Below, one piece after another: positions 11,042 to 22,930 of a DNA stretch of 64,000 nt (the stretch's first letter is position 1; each line of letters starts with the position of its first letter). The translations under genes were made by a program, and so were the position numbers. The DNA lies in contig NC_086381.1 in the NCBI RefSeq assembly GCF_036588685.1, positions 63,991,436 to 64,055,435 on the forward strand. Direction: 5' to 3'. Source of the DNA: Mytilus trossulus (Eukaryota > Mollusca > Bivalvia > Mytilida > Mytilidae). A model generated the notes under the pieces. The model ran no database searches and was not told the origin of the DNA. It worked only from the letters and a program-made list of their open reading frames with translations.

Positions 11042-12300
11042 CTATGTAAAGCTCACATCAGGTGGAATATCATGGGGTTTATCAAAGTTTTCCAGAGAGG
11101 AATACTTCTCCGCTCTATAATCTGATACACTTTCATGGAAGCTGCATGAAGTCTCTGTGCGGCGTTCCCTTTCGGCAGACTTTATATAGTTGTTCGTGTC
11201 GTAGCGATCAAAAACATGTGCTACTATGTGCGCCATAGAAATCATTGGGACATATATTTTTAATAGTAAGCTGCAATGTCGCCGTATGTTTTACCTTTTT
11301 TAGCATTAATAAATTGAACCAATGCCATACCATCTCTTATGTTAGTTGTGAGTGATGGTATAAAGGAAGGTAGGGAAAGTGCACAAGAGATTTAAGATTC
11401 GAATTGCTTCACAAAATCCGACTTGCATGATTTTCTCATGGTGCCGTCATTTTGAAAAGGGGATAACGGAATGGGTGCGACAACACATGTTCTATGAAAA
11501 CATCCATCATCTCTACATTTTGCCGAAATCAGTGCACGTCTAATCACAAGTCATGGATTTATGCAACATGAAAGTATTCCCTCCCCCGATTTATATTTAA
11601 GGTTTGTGTTTGACATTGATATTGGACTATAACAACTCTTAAGAAAGATCACTAGTGATAAAATGTTACGACATGTTCAAGCCTTCCCCAACAACTGTGA
11701 GCAAAGAACATCGAATATGTCTTAAAGCATGCATTTAAGAAGAGATATTGATAAGACATTGAGGGTGGGATTCCACACCAAAGTGATCAGTCATAGATCA
11801 TTTAGATGGTTCACAATGGCAATAACATAACATGTTCTTCATCTCTTTTCATTGCTGTTGGCTTTGTTTCTTCTTGTGAATTTGCATAATTTGCAGCAAT
11901 TTTATCCCTTTTCAGCATTACACGACTAATGGATTCTATGAAATGTCTAGTAAGGGTCCATCTAACAAGCGCAGACTTTTGATTTGTTATGCCTACAGCA
12001 TGTACAGTGCCACCTAATCCCCTTGAGGCTTTTATAACGATCATTTCTATTGCCATGTCATAGTACTGTTAAAATATCCAGGAATCTGTATAAAAAGCAA
12101 AGTAGCCATCTATAAAAGGTGATCGAATGTTCTTAGAAAATTGAAGCACATCGAGTATCCACCTTGTACGGTTCGGTTGGTTATAAAAATATAATGTTAC
12201 ATTTGAGATGACGATCTCAAGGAAGAGACCAATTTCCCTCTCGTTCTGCTCTTACATTTGACAGCTAAATGTCTACTGCTTCAAGGAACATATCCTAGTA
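11042..12300 (-). pseudogene. Decayed DNA-transposon protein, same family as in 33,916-38,955
   Basis: Read on the - strand, broken frames show in order AEREGNWSL (near 12,240), KSALVRWTLTRH (near 11,960), MTDHFGVESHP and LINIS..MHASK (near 11,750), DGTMRKSCKSDF (near 11,440) and FDRYDTNNYIKSAERERRT (near 11,200). The first five match, in the same order, AEREGLWSL, KYALIRWTLTRH, MTDPFDVTLHP, LINISIGMHASK and DDGTMRKNCKAD in the 5 kb transposon. The FDRYD..IKSAER motif is known to me from multi-copy uncharacterised proteins of bivalves and cnidarians, and it is missing from the 5 kb copy. Many stops and frameshifts show that this copy is dead. No terminal repeats were located. Confidence 0.7.
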
Positions 12301-12339
12301 TATTATGTAAATGTAAGTAATACATCACATCCCAATTGC

Positions 12340-12362
12340 GTTTATATATATATATATATATA
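12340..12362. repeat. (AT)n microsatellite
   Basis: A short run of TA units. Confidence 0.85.
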
Positions 12363-12954
12363 AGAGGCTGTATATGAGCTTCGAATAGCTTTGTCATATG
12401 AGCGTTATGAATTTTGTTTGGCTTGAATTGCTGAAATAGTGCTTCTGAGACAAATGAGTTTTATATTATTGATTAATAAAGGTACAAATGTATGAAATAT
12501 CATAAAAATGTTAATCATTTTACATTTTGCGTTAAAAAATTATGAAATTAAATTGGAATATACTCTTTTAAATCCAAAGAATTCGTAGTGTTAAACTTTT
12601 ACAAAAACTCTTTAATAACGAATTAATTTTGCTAAACTTTATTTGAAATCTTTAAAATAGCATGAATAAGGTGTAACAACAATGTATATAATAACAGAAA
12701 TCATATCACGGATGTTTTTTTAACAATGTTGACCTCAAAACTTTTCTTAGCCGATTTTTCGTTCAAGTAAACTCACGTATTTCAAAGCCCATTTTACGAA
12801 AATTTCACCGTACGATTTTTTGACGACAAGCCGAAATGTTAAGTTTAACCTTTAAACTAACAATACTGTGATTTATAGCCGTATAGTCCGAATGACAATA
12901 AAACTGCTTAAATAAGCGACTTTTCCTTACTCGGTCACCTTATTAAGAGGGTTG

Positions 12955-13230
12955 CTGTCACAAGGAAGCTATTAAACCAAGAGTTCCATTTGGTGAAGTT
13001 AAAATCATCCCATCGTAAATTTTACGGACGCCATCACAAGTTGGTTGACTATTTACCGTGTTTATTATAACACGACGGGTTGTGTGTACTATTGTTTGTC
13101 TGTTTGTCTTTTTCAATTATAGCCTTGGCGTTGTCGGTTTATTTTCGATTTATGATTGTGACTGTCCAATTGGTATCATTCGTCCCTTTTTTGGAATATC
13201 TCGCCACCAGCATTGTGGATCTGATAGGCA
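12955..13230 (-). repeat. Dispersed repeat family B, internally deleted
   Basis: It reads as the reverse complement of the repeat with the GAGCAACACGAACCCC core. Visible parts are GGAAGCTATTAAACCAAGAG, ACGGACGCCATCAC.., GTGTACTATTGTTTGTCTG and GCGTTGTCGGTTTATTTTCG. The middle part is absent. The 85-codon ORF over it is not a gene. Confidence 0.75.
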
Positions 13231-13557
13231 TATATCTGCACATCAAATTATGGACCCACAATACACATCGGTGGTATTTTCGGTCTGGACAATTCTAGTG
13301 CTACCATTTTTTTGAAATTTTCCGATATCACATCTTCATCAATTGCATTTATTACGATAAACGAACATGTTGTAATAAAACAAAAAACTGCACAATCAGG
13401 AAAAAACTAAAATTTCATATTATGTTCATTTGTTTCAGAATTACTATTACGAAGGTAGACAGACTGTTGTCGACTTAAAAATAAGATTTATTAAATGATG
13501 TTTCTTGTTTAATAGGTGTTCCCAATATAGATTGGTTAACATATACAAGTGCATTCT

Positions 13558-14954
13558 TATATCACATAACATGTGAAACCATAGATCAAATTTATTTATG
13601 AGTCAATTGAATTTAAAGAATTATATTCATAAACCAACATTAAAAGACTGGATTTTGTCAAACAAACAAATGCTGATGTCAATATTAGAACAAATTTGAA
13701 GTAGTTTCCATGTGTTCGAAAAAACTTACGCGCACAGTTTGGTTCTAGTTTTCCATATTTTAAATATCTAGCCCATGGAAAACATACGTTTATTATTCAC
13801 TTACAAAAACTTACTTTAGTCGTTGAGGTAATGGTAGGTCATTATTAAAAACAATGATTAGGAAGTTGAAAATACAATTTCACCGATTTCGTGGATTTCG
13901 TGGATACAGGGGAACCATGAATTTAAATAATCAACAAAATACAGATTTTCGAAAAGAATGTATGCAGAATTTGCCAAAACAACGATTTGAAAATGTATCT
14001 ACAAAGTTATTATCAATCTATGTAAATTGGTAGCTACTAAAATAAATGAAGCCACAGTATGTTCATGCAATGTACACATGGTGCATGTGAATGCTTGGTT
14101 ATTTTCATATTTCGAAGACGTAGCTATATTTTCTAAATACCACTTCATACAAATTTAGTATTATGCAGAATATTGTGTATTAAACATTACAAAATGAATT
14201 TGCAGAATGTAATTCACTGTTTTATCTGTGTTTTTATAGCCAGACTAAATATGAACCTACCCAGGAAAACATCATTATTGTGCATTTGTATAATGCTTCC
14301 TTTAGTTCGTTAATGTTGGAATAGAATTATGAATTCGTCCAATTTTACAATGCCCTTCCCTTTATATCTTTTGTTTTGTTAAATGACGAAGATTTTAATT
14401 ATGACACAGAACGCATCCATGATGTATAGCAATTTACAACCTTTACAGACTTTGCTAGGTTATTTAAAGAATCCATTTAATTATTTATCAAAGCGTTTTA
14501 GTAGCTTCTTTGCACAAATTTCTCAAGTGAAGACTTTTGCTAACATGGAAAAACAGAAATAACTTTATCTTAAAGAAAGAAAAGTACTCCATTTTCGGTG
14601 AAATTGTATTTTCAACTTCCTAATCATTGTTCTTGATAATGACCTACCATTACCTCAACGACTAATGTAAGTTTTTGTAAGTGAATAATAAACGTATGTT
14701 CTCCATGGGCTAGTTATTTAAAATATTGAAAACTAGAACCAAACTGTGCGCGTAAGTTTTTTCGAACACATGGAAACTACTTCAAATTTGAATGAAAAGT
14801 TGTTTCACTTCCGTATAGTTGTTCTAATATTGACATCAGCATTTGTTTGTTTGACAAAATCCAGTCTTTTAATGTTGGTTTATGAATATAATTCTTTAAA
14901 TTCAATTGACTCATAAATAAATTTGATCTATGGTTTCACATGTTATGTGATATA
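13558..14954. mobile_element. Foldback structure with arms of about 330-360 bp
   Basis: Bases 13,558-13,885 recur in reverse complement at 14,596-14,954, from the outer TATATCACATAACATGTGAA to the inner CAATTTCACCG. The right arm carries an extra stretch of about 27 bases. The roughly 710-bp centre has no ORF of note. No clear target duplication is seen at the outer ends. It could be a foldback element or two inverted copies of one repeat. Confidence 0.8.
13886..14065 (+). repeat. Fragment of the CGTGGA MITE family (family E)
   Basis: It shares ATTTCGTGGATTTCGTGG and the end AATGAAGCCACAGTA with the intact 189-bp copy at 36,938-37,126. It sits in the centre of the foldback and has lost its left terminal repeat. 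Confidence 0.65.
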
Positions 14955-15074
14955 ATATCAGTTCGTATCTGCACATGCAGCTACTGTACTCGTAAACACT
15001 AAAACAGATGTTTTAATCCTCATTGTTTTCAACACTTAAAATAACCAAGTTTATAAATTTATGTTATTTACACC

Positions 15075-16105
15075 TTGTAATTGGTCATCGACAACTCATA
15101 ACTGCAGCAAGATGGCAGATATCCAGCATGAGGTAAGCAGGTATGCCGCTGTGATAATTGCACGTATTGTTGGTCATCTCCATTCCACTTAAAGTCGTTT
15201 TGAGAATAAAAATCAGGCAAGAAACGATGCTAAAGACCTTCCGAGGTCAAGGAGACCCCCTATAACATCTGCTAGGGACAATTAAGCACAATGAAGGTTG
15301 GTCAGAAGGAAACCCATTGCAAACAATACAATCCTAAAAAGAGAATAATGACCATACATGAGCCTTTAAGCAAGAACTGTTCAAGATCGGCTCATCGCTA
15401 CTGGTTATCGTGCGATAATACCATTTCGGGGACCTTTGCCTACGAACAGACACACAGATGCCCGTATCCAATATTGTGCAGAGCTCGCCAAAGTTGGAAA
15501 TTAACGTCGTAGAGGAAGATCCATTGTTCCAATGGAATTCGGTTTATCTTCTTTGGCCCTATCGTAGCCCGAATTTGAACCATATCGAGCATATATGGGA
15601 CACTGTTGGGCGTAAAGTGCACCCCAGTTCAAACAGGTCATGAAATAAACAATATCCTTTGTCAAGAATGGTTGCTGCTAGCTTAGCAACAAATGAGTCG
15701 ACTTATGGCAGGAATCAGAAGACATTAAGATGCGGTTATCCGTTTGAATGGAAGCTGCGCACAAAGTACTAATTATTTGGCGTATATCGACCAACCATGA
15801 TGTGAACAATCATCTAAAGATAAATTTTAAAATGTCTGACATTGTAAAGTTCGACTACAGTAAAACTTGTAAAATGCATTTTTTTGTACAAATAACACTT
15901 CATTTTGTTATAAAAATTTTGATTCGATAAAACCTTTTTTTTCATACATTTTTTGTTCGTTTTAAAGCCAATGTTATCATTAACTACGTTTCAATATTAT
16001 TTTACAAATATTTTATCATATTCCATCCAAAATAAGAGACTGATTTTTCAATTTTTAAAAAATCAAGGTGTTGCAATACTTTTTTCCATGTGTATATTAT
16101 GCAAG
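15075..16105 (+). mobile_element. Relic of a Tc1-like transposon
   Basis: Broken frames contain LPRSRRPP, RPLPTNRHTDARIQYCAELAK and the Tc1 signature WPYRSPNLNHIEHIWDTVGRKV (near 15,550-15,620). The region between the helix-turn-helix part and this signature is largely deleted, so most of the catalytic core is gone. The right end (AAGGTGTTGCAATACTTTTT, near 16,065-16,090) looks like a Tc1-type terminus, and ACACCTTG near 15,070 may be the remains of the left one. Confidence 0.75.
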
Positions 16106-16424
16106 TTTTACATGTGTTATGTGAATTGTAATTTTAAGACAACGTTCTAGATAGGCAAAAGGAAAAGGTTTGTACGCATGTGAAACTGGTTCATCCCCAT
16201 CACATGTTGTCAGTAAAAAATCAAGCTGTATATAATATTTTGTATTATTTACCTACATTTGTTTGTCTGGTATTTTGTCGTAGGAAACGGTGTTTGTGTT
16301 TGATATGGTATGTTGTACAAGTTTTGGCAATTTTTTTCTGCCTTTTTATATAATTACTGAAAGTGCATAAAAAAGACGAGCAAATAATAGAAGAACAAAC
16401 TACTCTTGTCCAAATCAAATAACG

Positions 16425-16640
16425 TTTGCCAAAGGAAATGCCTGTACCAAATTTGGACAATCATGTGGCAGTTGTTTCCAATTCGTTTGATGTGCTTGAT
16501 GTGCTTGATGTGTTTGAGCTTTTGATTTTGCCATGTGATAAAGGAGTTTCCGCTATGAACGTTTTTAGGAGGTCGATAATTTATTGCTATCTTACTTTTT
16601 GAAGGTGCATTTGGGAATGGTGTATTTATTCTTTTTTCGG
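16425..16640 (+). repeat. Dispersed repeat family C (TTTGATGTGTTTGAGC)
   Basis: It contains AAATGCCTGTACCAA, TGGCAGTTGTT and TTTGAGCTTTTGATTTTGCC. A 10-base TGATGTGCTT unit is present three times in tandem here. Relatives lie at 49,690-49,910 and 55,670-56,010. Confidence 0.8.
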
Positions 16641-18289
16641 ACAAAGGAAAAAAAGATTTAATTCAAGTGTTCCGAAAATTTAGGAAGAATGGTGGCTACA
16701 AGAGTTTATCAATAAGAAAAGTGTATATTTAAGTAGATATGAATAAAGTGAATTCCGCCTCTGTCATTTTCTGTATATTTATTGCTAATAAAAGTTCTTA
16801 ACACTGTGAATTACTAAGGTATTCTGCCCAAGGCATAGACAGCCTAAGCCAGTTAGGGAATTTTTACTGTTTAAAGGGAAACTTCGCAAAAAAATCAAAA
16901 ATTGATATTATGTTCATTCTGCATAAAAATGCTCAAATTCTTGAATATTAAAGTTTTATTCTGATAGATAAGAGATCAACATCGATTTTAAATTTAGAGT
17001 ATCAATTCTCTGAGGTCGGCCATTTTGTTACCTTCACCGAAATGCACCCAAGATATGTCTAAGGACCAAAACTACAGTAACCCGGTGTAGTCGTATTTGC
17101 GTGTCGATATCTTGTCAATCGTACGGTTGTTTTATCCGACTAGTTAACTATAACTAAGTTGATACGGAAAATTTTCTTATCTTTTTTTTTAATATCCACG
17201 ATCTGTTATTTTTAACAATAATGATAATATTGGAATTAGTTAAAAAGTAAAAATTTCAAATCATAAATAAGTGTTCTGTGAAACTTGAATTGTTTTCGGA
17301 AATCTAATTAGTTCATAATTCTTTTATGTAATAAACTTTATTCAAATAAATTAGGATCTTCGCTCCACTGATCACCTGCATGGCTAAAGGTATTACTCCC
17401 TAAGGTATTGCAGGGGGTGTGACACGTCCAGGTATTCAAGCGATTTCCTGTCGAGCTTGCAAATTCATGCATCGTTTCACTTCTTAGGGTATTGATCATT
17501 GTACACGGCCGATAATTTATAACTTTCCATTTTGAACTATTAGGTGTATAATATGCATCTCTATCTTGCGTGTCCGAAAGTGATAGTATATACTAGTCAT
17601 TACTAAACTCATACGCTTGTTTATGAATAACATTTCTGATGTAAAGAAAATCATTTATAAAAATATAGATAGTACCTAAAAATAAACAACAGATTTGATG
17701 AAATAAAGATCCAAATATACATATTTTTGGGTGCGTCTAAACACTGCTAAGGAGTCCTTAGTGCACTAAGGACTTATTAAATGCCACTAAGGACTAGATG
17801 GGGTGCTGTTACATGTAATTTCTTTTCATATTATGGTAGAGAATGATATTTAATGAATAAATTTCAATTTTTGTAGAAAAATAATCTTAGATGAATAAGA
17901 TATTCAACATTATTCAGACACGTGCCCGTATTTCTTTGATGTGCCGAAAATCAATGAACCGTTTGACACGTGTCAAATTACATTACTGATTACACGGGAA
18001 TCATGCTATTTGTTGTGTTTAATGGACAAGATTGGTAAAGTTGGATACTTTTAAAAAAGGAATTGTTGTTGAAATACTATTAATGTGTTTTTTTCAGAAT
18101 GAAGAAGTATTTTTTTCTCAAGTGTATTTTGTAATTATTTCTTGAAACTAATAAATTTGTCTCCAGAACAATATATTATATCTAATGAAGGTTTTTTAGT
18201 TTGATGTTCATATTAATAAATGACAGAATACGGGCGACGACGGACATGCGTTCGCACAGGTATGGAGCCGAAACACATTATTTTGTTTC

Positions 18290-18710
18290 TTGTGGTGCAC
18301 TTTTCAAAATTTATTTTCTTATATGGAGACGTTATACAATGTATTACTGGACAACACGTAATCAATAAGATAATAAACTTTTTACTACATGCAACCACCC
18401 TTGTGCGTTTGCTATGGTACTTTTTCAAAATTTTATCTGTTTTTTTAATTTACATATGAAGACGTTTGAGCAATGTATTTCAGGACAAAAATAAACCATC
18501 TGATAAAAAAAAATTACTACATGTAACCAAACTTATTTAATGCCAGCTACAAGTAAACAGACGGATTTGAACAGAAATTATTTTTTTTGTGCGTATGCTA
18601 TAATGGTTCATTTTCAAAATTTATTATCATATGAAGAACACGTTTGAGCAATATATTTCTGGACAAATACGACTTCAATACGATAAAAAAAATTTGCAAC
18701 CAATATAAAA
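18290..18710 (+). repeat. Three imperfect tandem units inside the 2.1 kb element
   Basis: TTTTCAAAATTT, then ATATGRAGA, then a GAGCAATGTATT-like block, GGACAA, GATAA and RCATGYAACC recur in the same order near 18,300, 18,420 and 18,610. The units are of about 125-190 bases. Confidence 0.65.
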
Positions 18711-18744
18711 AATGATGTGGTAGGATTGGTGGGTGATATCCGTT

Positions 18745-18850
18745 TGCGCCAAAAATGCGTCCTTTTGCGCCACAACTTTTTTTCTCAAATGTTACGTTTG
18801 CTCCACATGTTTTAAAATTAGATGGTATGATTTGCGCCAAAAATAAAACA
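18745..18850. repeat. Cluster of TTTGCGCCA words
   Basis: TTTGCGCCA occurs at three points and TTTGCTCCA once within about 105 bases. Function unknown. Confidence 0.5.
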
Positions 18851-19009
18851 TACGATTCTGCCAGTTAAAAGAAATATTACTTCCCTACCCCTTTATTCGG
18901 ACTTGGGACCGGCATTGTAGCATGTTTTTCTTACTTCTGCTGCATGGGTACTTCCAAATTTAAAGTATGTAGTAGCTTTTAACTTCTATTCATTGTCCAA
19001 AAACCGGGT

Positions 19010-19110
19010 TGGTGATGAGACAACTATTCACAAGAGACAAACTGACACAGAAATTAATAACTTTAAGTTACCCATACGGCCTTCAACAGTGAGTAATTTT
19101 TACAAAGCAC
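19010..19110 (-). repeat. Family A fragment nested in the 2.1 kb element
   Basis: GATGAGACAACTATTCACAA, AACTGACACAGAAATTAA and CATACGGCCTTCAACAGTGA are the reverse complement of the usual family A 3' half. Confidence 0.75.
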
Positions 19111-19865
19111 TCTCTTTTTCTATCAACATTATATCTTTAACTTTAAATTGACAAATGCAGGAAATTATTCGTAAATAATGTACTAAACACTGTGGAACAT
19201 TCATAATAGAAAGTGGACAAATAAAAATCATGATTTATAGGGTGGTTTTTTTTTCGGAATTTACTCATGTTTTAGTGAAGCCATTTGTAACGCATCTTTG
19301 TCGGAATTAAAATAAAAACAAAAAAGTTATAAATACATATATATTCATTTTGTCTTTATGTCTCTCACATAAACGTTTTACCAAGCTGACAACACTCTTA
19401 CTTATTAGTTAGGCGCACATCAACATTAAAACCTATGGCAAATAACTATGTCGGGAAATAAATGAAACAAAAGCAAAATTATTTGTCCTTTTACTAATTT
19501 TAACTTTTAAATAAGAACAACACATTTTATTAAAATAATCAAGTATTAATCTTTTCGATACAATTGTTTATTGCTTAGATTAAAGAATATATGATTGTTT
19601 AATCAGTTGTTATATTATTTGGCACGTGTCAATCGGTTCATTGATTTTCGGTATATCAAAGAAAAATGGGCACGTGCCTAGAAAATGTTGAATATCTTTT
19701 TTATTTATGATTGTTTTTCTATAAAATTTGAAATTTATGCATTAAATATCAATCTTTAACATAATATGTAAAAAATAACACGTATAACAGTACTCTTTCT
19801 AGTCCTTAGTGGCATTGTATAGTCCTTAGTGCACTAAGGAGTCCTTAGCAGTGTTTAGACGTACC

Positions 19866-22669
19866 GCATATTTTTTGTCAATGGTGAAGGACAGATCGGA
19901 CCAAACCAGAAATTTTGTTTTTAAAAAATGTACGCACTTGTCGACCATTCGTATATACGCCAGGATGAAAAGTTACGGAACTATAGCGCAAATTCAAATA
20001 TATACATGTATACATTGCACATAAGAAAGAAACATACATTTTGTGTAAATTGGAGTAAAAGTTTTGTTAGTAGACTAGTCCACGTATGCCAACAGTATGT
20101 AATCATCAAATGTCGAAAGACTATTGTATACCAAAAGAAGAAGAAGAAGAGATTTAAATACAGGTCGATAATAACTTTCTTTGGCTCATCGAAGTTATGG
20201 ACATTTATATATTAATTAGATTGTTCTCGAATAAAGGAAGAAATTCTTCATCATCGCAATTGTTCCGACATGCATGTTATATGTACGCAACTGGACGTAC
20301 ACTAATAATCCCTAAGGGATGTAAATAAACTATAGAGTATCAAAGTTTCAAATCAATTTCGGGATTTATTTTCTTTCTTGATATTCAATGACAGCAATTT
20401 AAAGAACAAACCGCTTGTCCGCTTTGTGGGTATTCTTGCCAGTTGAAATAGACTTATAATAACATTAAACAATAGGGAAAGATGAAATTAAATTCGTTCT
20501 GTTTTTTTTATACATTGTTGGTCAAATAGCTAAAGTATTATATATAGTTGCGGTGTGAGATACGAAGACTATTTTGTTCAGGACATTCCCGATTATGTAT
20601 AAATTTTGTTGATTTTTTTTTTTCACACTTAAAAGCATATATGTTCGTAAATTTCGATTCCATTCCAAAAAGATTCTTAAATTTTATGTCAATTTTTAAA
20701 AAAAATTATCAAATATCTGAAGTATTCGTGCGTTGTGATTTGAAATATTTTGATGAAAACATTAATTCCTAAATAGGTAATTAAAGATAACTTGGGATGG
20801 ACTAAATTATATATAATTGCAATTGTTAATGATCTGTTTGAAATATTAAAGGCTGCCAATCCTAAACTAAAATAGTACAATTTATAGTTCATACACTCGT
20901 GATTAGAAAGCTATTTTTATTTATGAATTTATACTTCAATTAAAATAATTAAGTATTTTATCGTTACTGAATTAATTAAAAGTCATAATTCATTTAAAAG
21001 TGATCTAAATGCTTATGCAAAATATAAAAATATACAACAGCTATCCAGTTATTGTGCGACCTTATTATTCCCGTTAATTATTTTTTTTTTTACATTTCTG
21101 CAGGGACGTCTTTATAAGTCCTTGATTTCTGTGTCTATAACTTTGACTGACTCCCGTTTTCAATTCATACGAAATGTTGTTCACACCTTTAAGCCAATAA
21201 ACCGTGACATCTAGATTTCACTGAATGAGGATCAAAGGATTAGAATTACATAATGCTATTCCTTTAATTACCTTGAGTTAACCGACGCACTTAACATTCT
21301 TTAGGTGTCACAAAACAATACACATTTTATTTCCACCGTACAAGCAAGTGAAAATGTTTGCTGGAATGAAGCAAAAAGGTTAGAACACAAACGTGTATTT
21401 TTATTACACTATTGATCATGTCAATTCAAATGTTTGTTTAAAGTATTTGTAGAAAAAATCATAAAAATGTTCTATTGTATGAATTAGTTTTATTATTAAA
21501 ATTCGTTGCAAAATATCCACACGATCTAATTTTAAAAGTTGCATGGCTATCACCTATTTTTCGTTGGTTAATAGCTACACCAAAAGTCGTCGATGCGCTT
21601 TAAATCGCGTTATTAGATGGTTAACGAACAAGACTTAAATGAGATATTTTCAATCCCGGCATGCATCAAAGACTTAAACTACGTCACATAAGTCAGGAAG
21701 TTTCAAGAAATAAAATTAATAATTCCCAATTTTCTCCTTTATTAGATTTCATAATAAAATAAAACTTGGTGAATATGTTTTTTATGGTATTATGAACATA
21801 ATAAGATAAAAAGTGTAAAATCGCGAATTATCCCTTTAACACACTAATGAGGTGTACATTGTAGCAGAAAAAATTCTGCTGGGAATTAGGGGATGCGGAC
21901 AGCAGCTTGTTTTAGTTTGTCAATTTATTAAACGCAGATAATGGATGCCAAATGTCAAAGCACTATCTTAACATCTAAGCAAAGGAAAACCAAATACGGT
22001 GAAAACAATAGATATTTTTTTCAATTAAAAATACAACTTTTAATAATGAAATTCAAAAATTATGAAATGAAGCATTCTATGACTTTTATAATTACCCGTA
22101 TAAAGAGGGTATATTGCTGATGTACTAACTTTGCTGGGAAGTTTTAGAAACAGTACAGCTTATACATGTAATTTATAAAGTCATGTGATGTGCTGTTATA
22201 CCACTGTCTTAAGTTACGGGAGGGTGTGCTGCTATTTATCCAAAAACTTTTTTTGCGTTTATTTTTTGGAATAATTTGGTCTTTTGGTAAACTGTTGTGC
22301 TACTGTCCGAGGTAGGGTGTAGAATTGTTTTAACCCTTACACATTGTAAGTTCATGTAACTAGTCTGTAGCCTGTAATTCGGGGTCATTACTATAACCGG
22401 TTATGATAGTTTTTTGTTTGTTTGATGTCTTTAACCAAGCATTAGTTCTTCTTGTAAACGTTTTTATTTACACAAATGCTATGTCAGGCGGGTTTGGGGG
22501 GGGGGGGGGGGTGATCTTTTGTTGCTAATATCTGCAGCATTTGGTCTCTAGGTGGAAATGTGTCTCATTCTGTCATTTCAATCATGCACAACTGCTTATT
22601 TTATAACTATCGATGATGGTATATTTATATGGTTTTCCTATACTGATTTTCATATAAAGTAATAGATCT
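19866..22669. other. Gene-free stretch
   Basis: AT-rich with no convincing coding region. It contains a G homopolymer (about 15 bases) near 22,496-22,511 and a short (AGA)n run near 20,139. Confidence 0.45.
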
Positions 22670-22930
22670 TCCACCAGCTAATTTCTCAAAATATAAAAAA
22701 AACATTAAGACGCGGTTTCCGATTTTGGTCAGGTACATGACCACATATATTCGGCTGGTATAACATGTTGAGCAGGATCTGCCTACCTTCCGGAGCACCT
22801 GAGAGCACCCTTTTTTCATGAGATTCGTGGTACGTAGTCCTAAGTTTTCTAATGTTGTGTTTGGTGTACTGTTTGTATGTTTGTTTTTTTCTTTTATTAG
22901 TCATGGCATTATCAGTTTGTGAATTTTCAT
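22670..22930 (-). repeat. Family B copy, partial
   Basis: Reverse-complement match through GAGCAGGATCTGCCTACC, TTCCGGAGCACCTGAGAGCA and AGTCATGGCATTATCAGTTT. Two overlapping - strand ORFs here are repeat-derived. Confidence 0.75.

Larger units (their letters stand above)
17730..19865. mobile_element. 2.1 kb element with about 250 bp terminal inverted repeats
   Basis: The left end GGTGCGTCTAAACACTGC and the right end (reverse complement GGTACGTCTAAACACTGC) continue as inverted copies for about 250 bases, to the GACACGTGTCAAA blocks near 17,975 and 19,625. Each repeat contains the palindrome GTCCTTAGTGCACTAAGGAC. The flanks show CATATTTTTG on the left and CATATTTTTTG on the right, a likely 10-11 bp target duplication. 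Long inverted repeats with 9-11 bp duplications are the hallmark of Mutator-like elements. No transposase is seen, so it is probably non-autonomous. Confidence 0.75.
16871..21839. mobile_element. Possible TTAA-flanked element hosting a nested transposon
   Basis: The left end is TTAA (16,871) followed by AGGGAAACTTCGC. The right end is the reverse complement, TTAA (21,836) plus AGGGATAATTCGCG. Both then show TATTATGTTCAT and CATAAAAA blocks. TTAA targets are known for Kolobok and piggyBac elements. No transposase ORF is visible inside. The two ends match only loosely, so they may belong to different elements. Confidence 0.3.

Noticed and set aside
13058-13315. Two overlapping hydrophobic + strand ORFs
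   Set aside because: They fall in a reversed family B repeat; similar ORFs appear in other copies without conservation of length.
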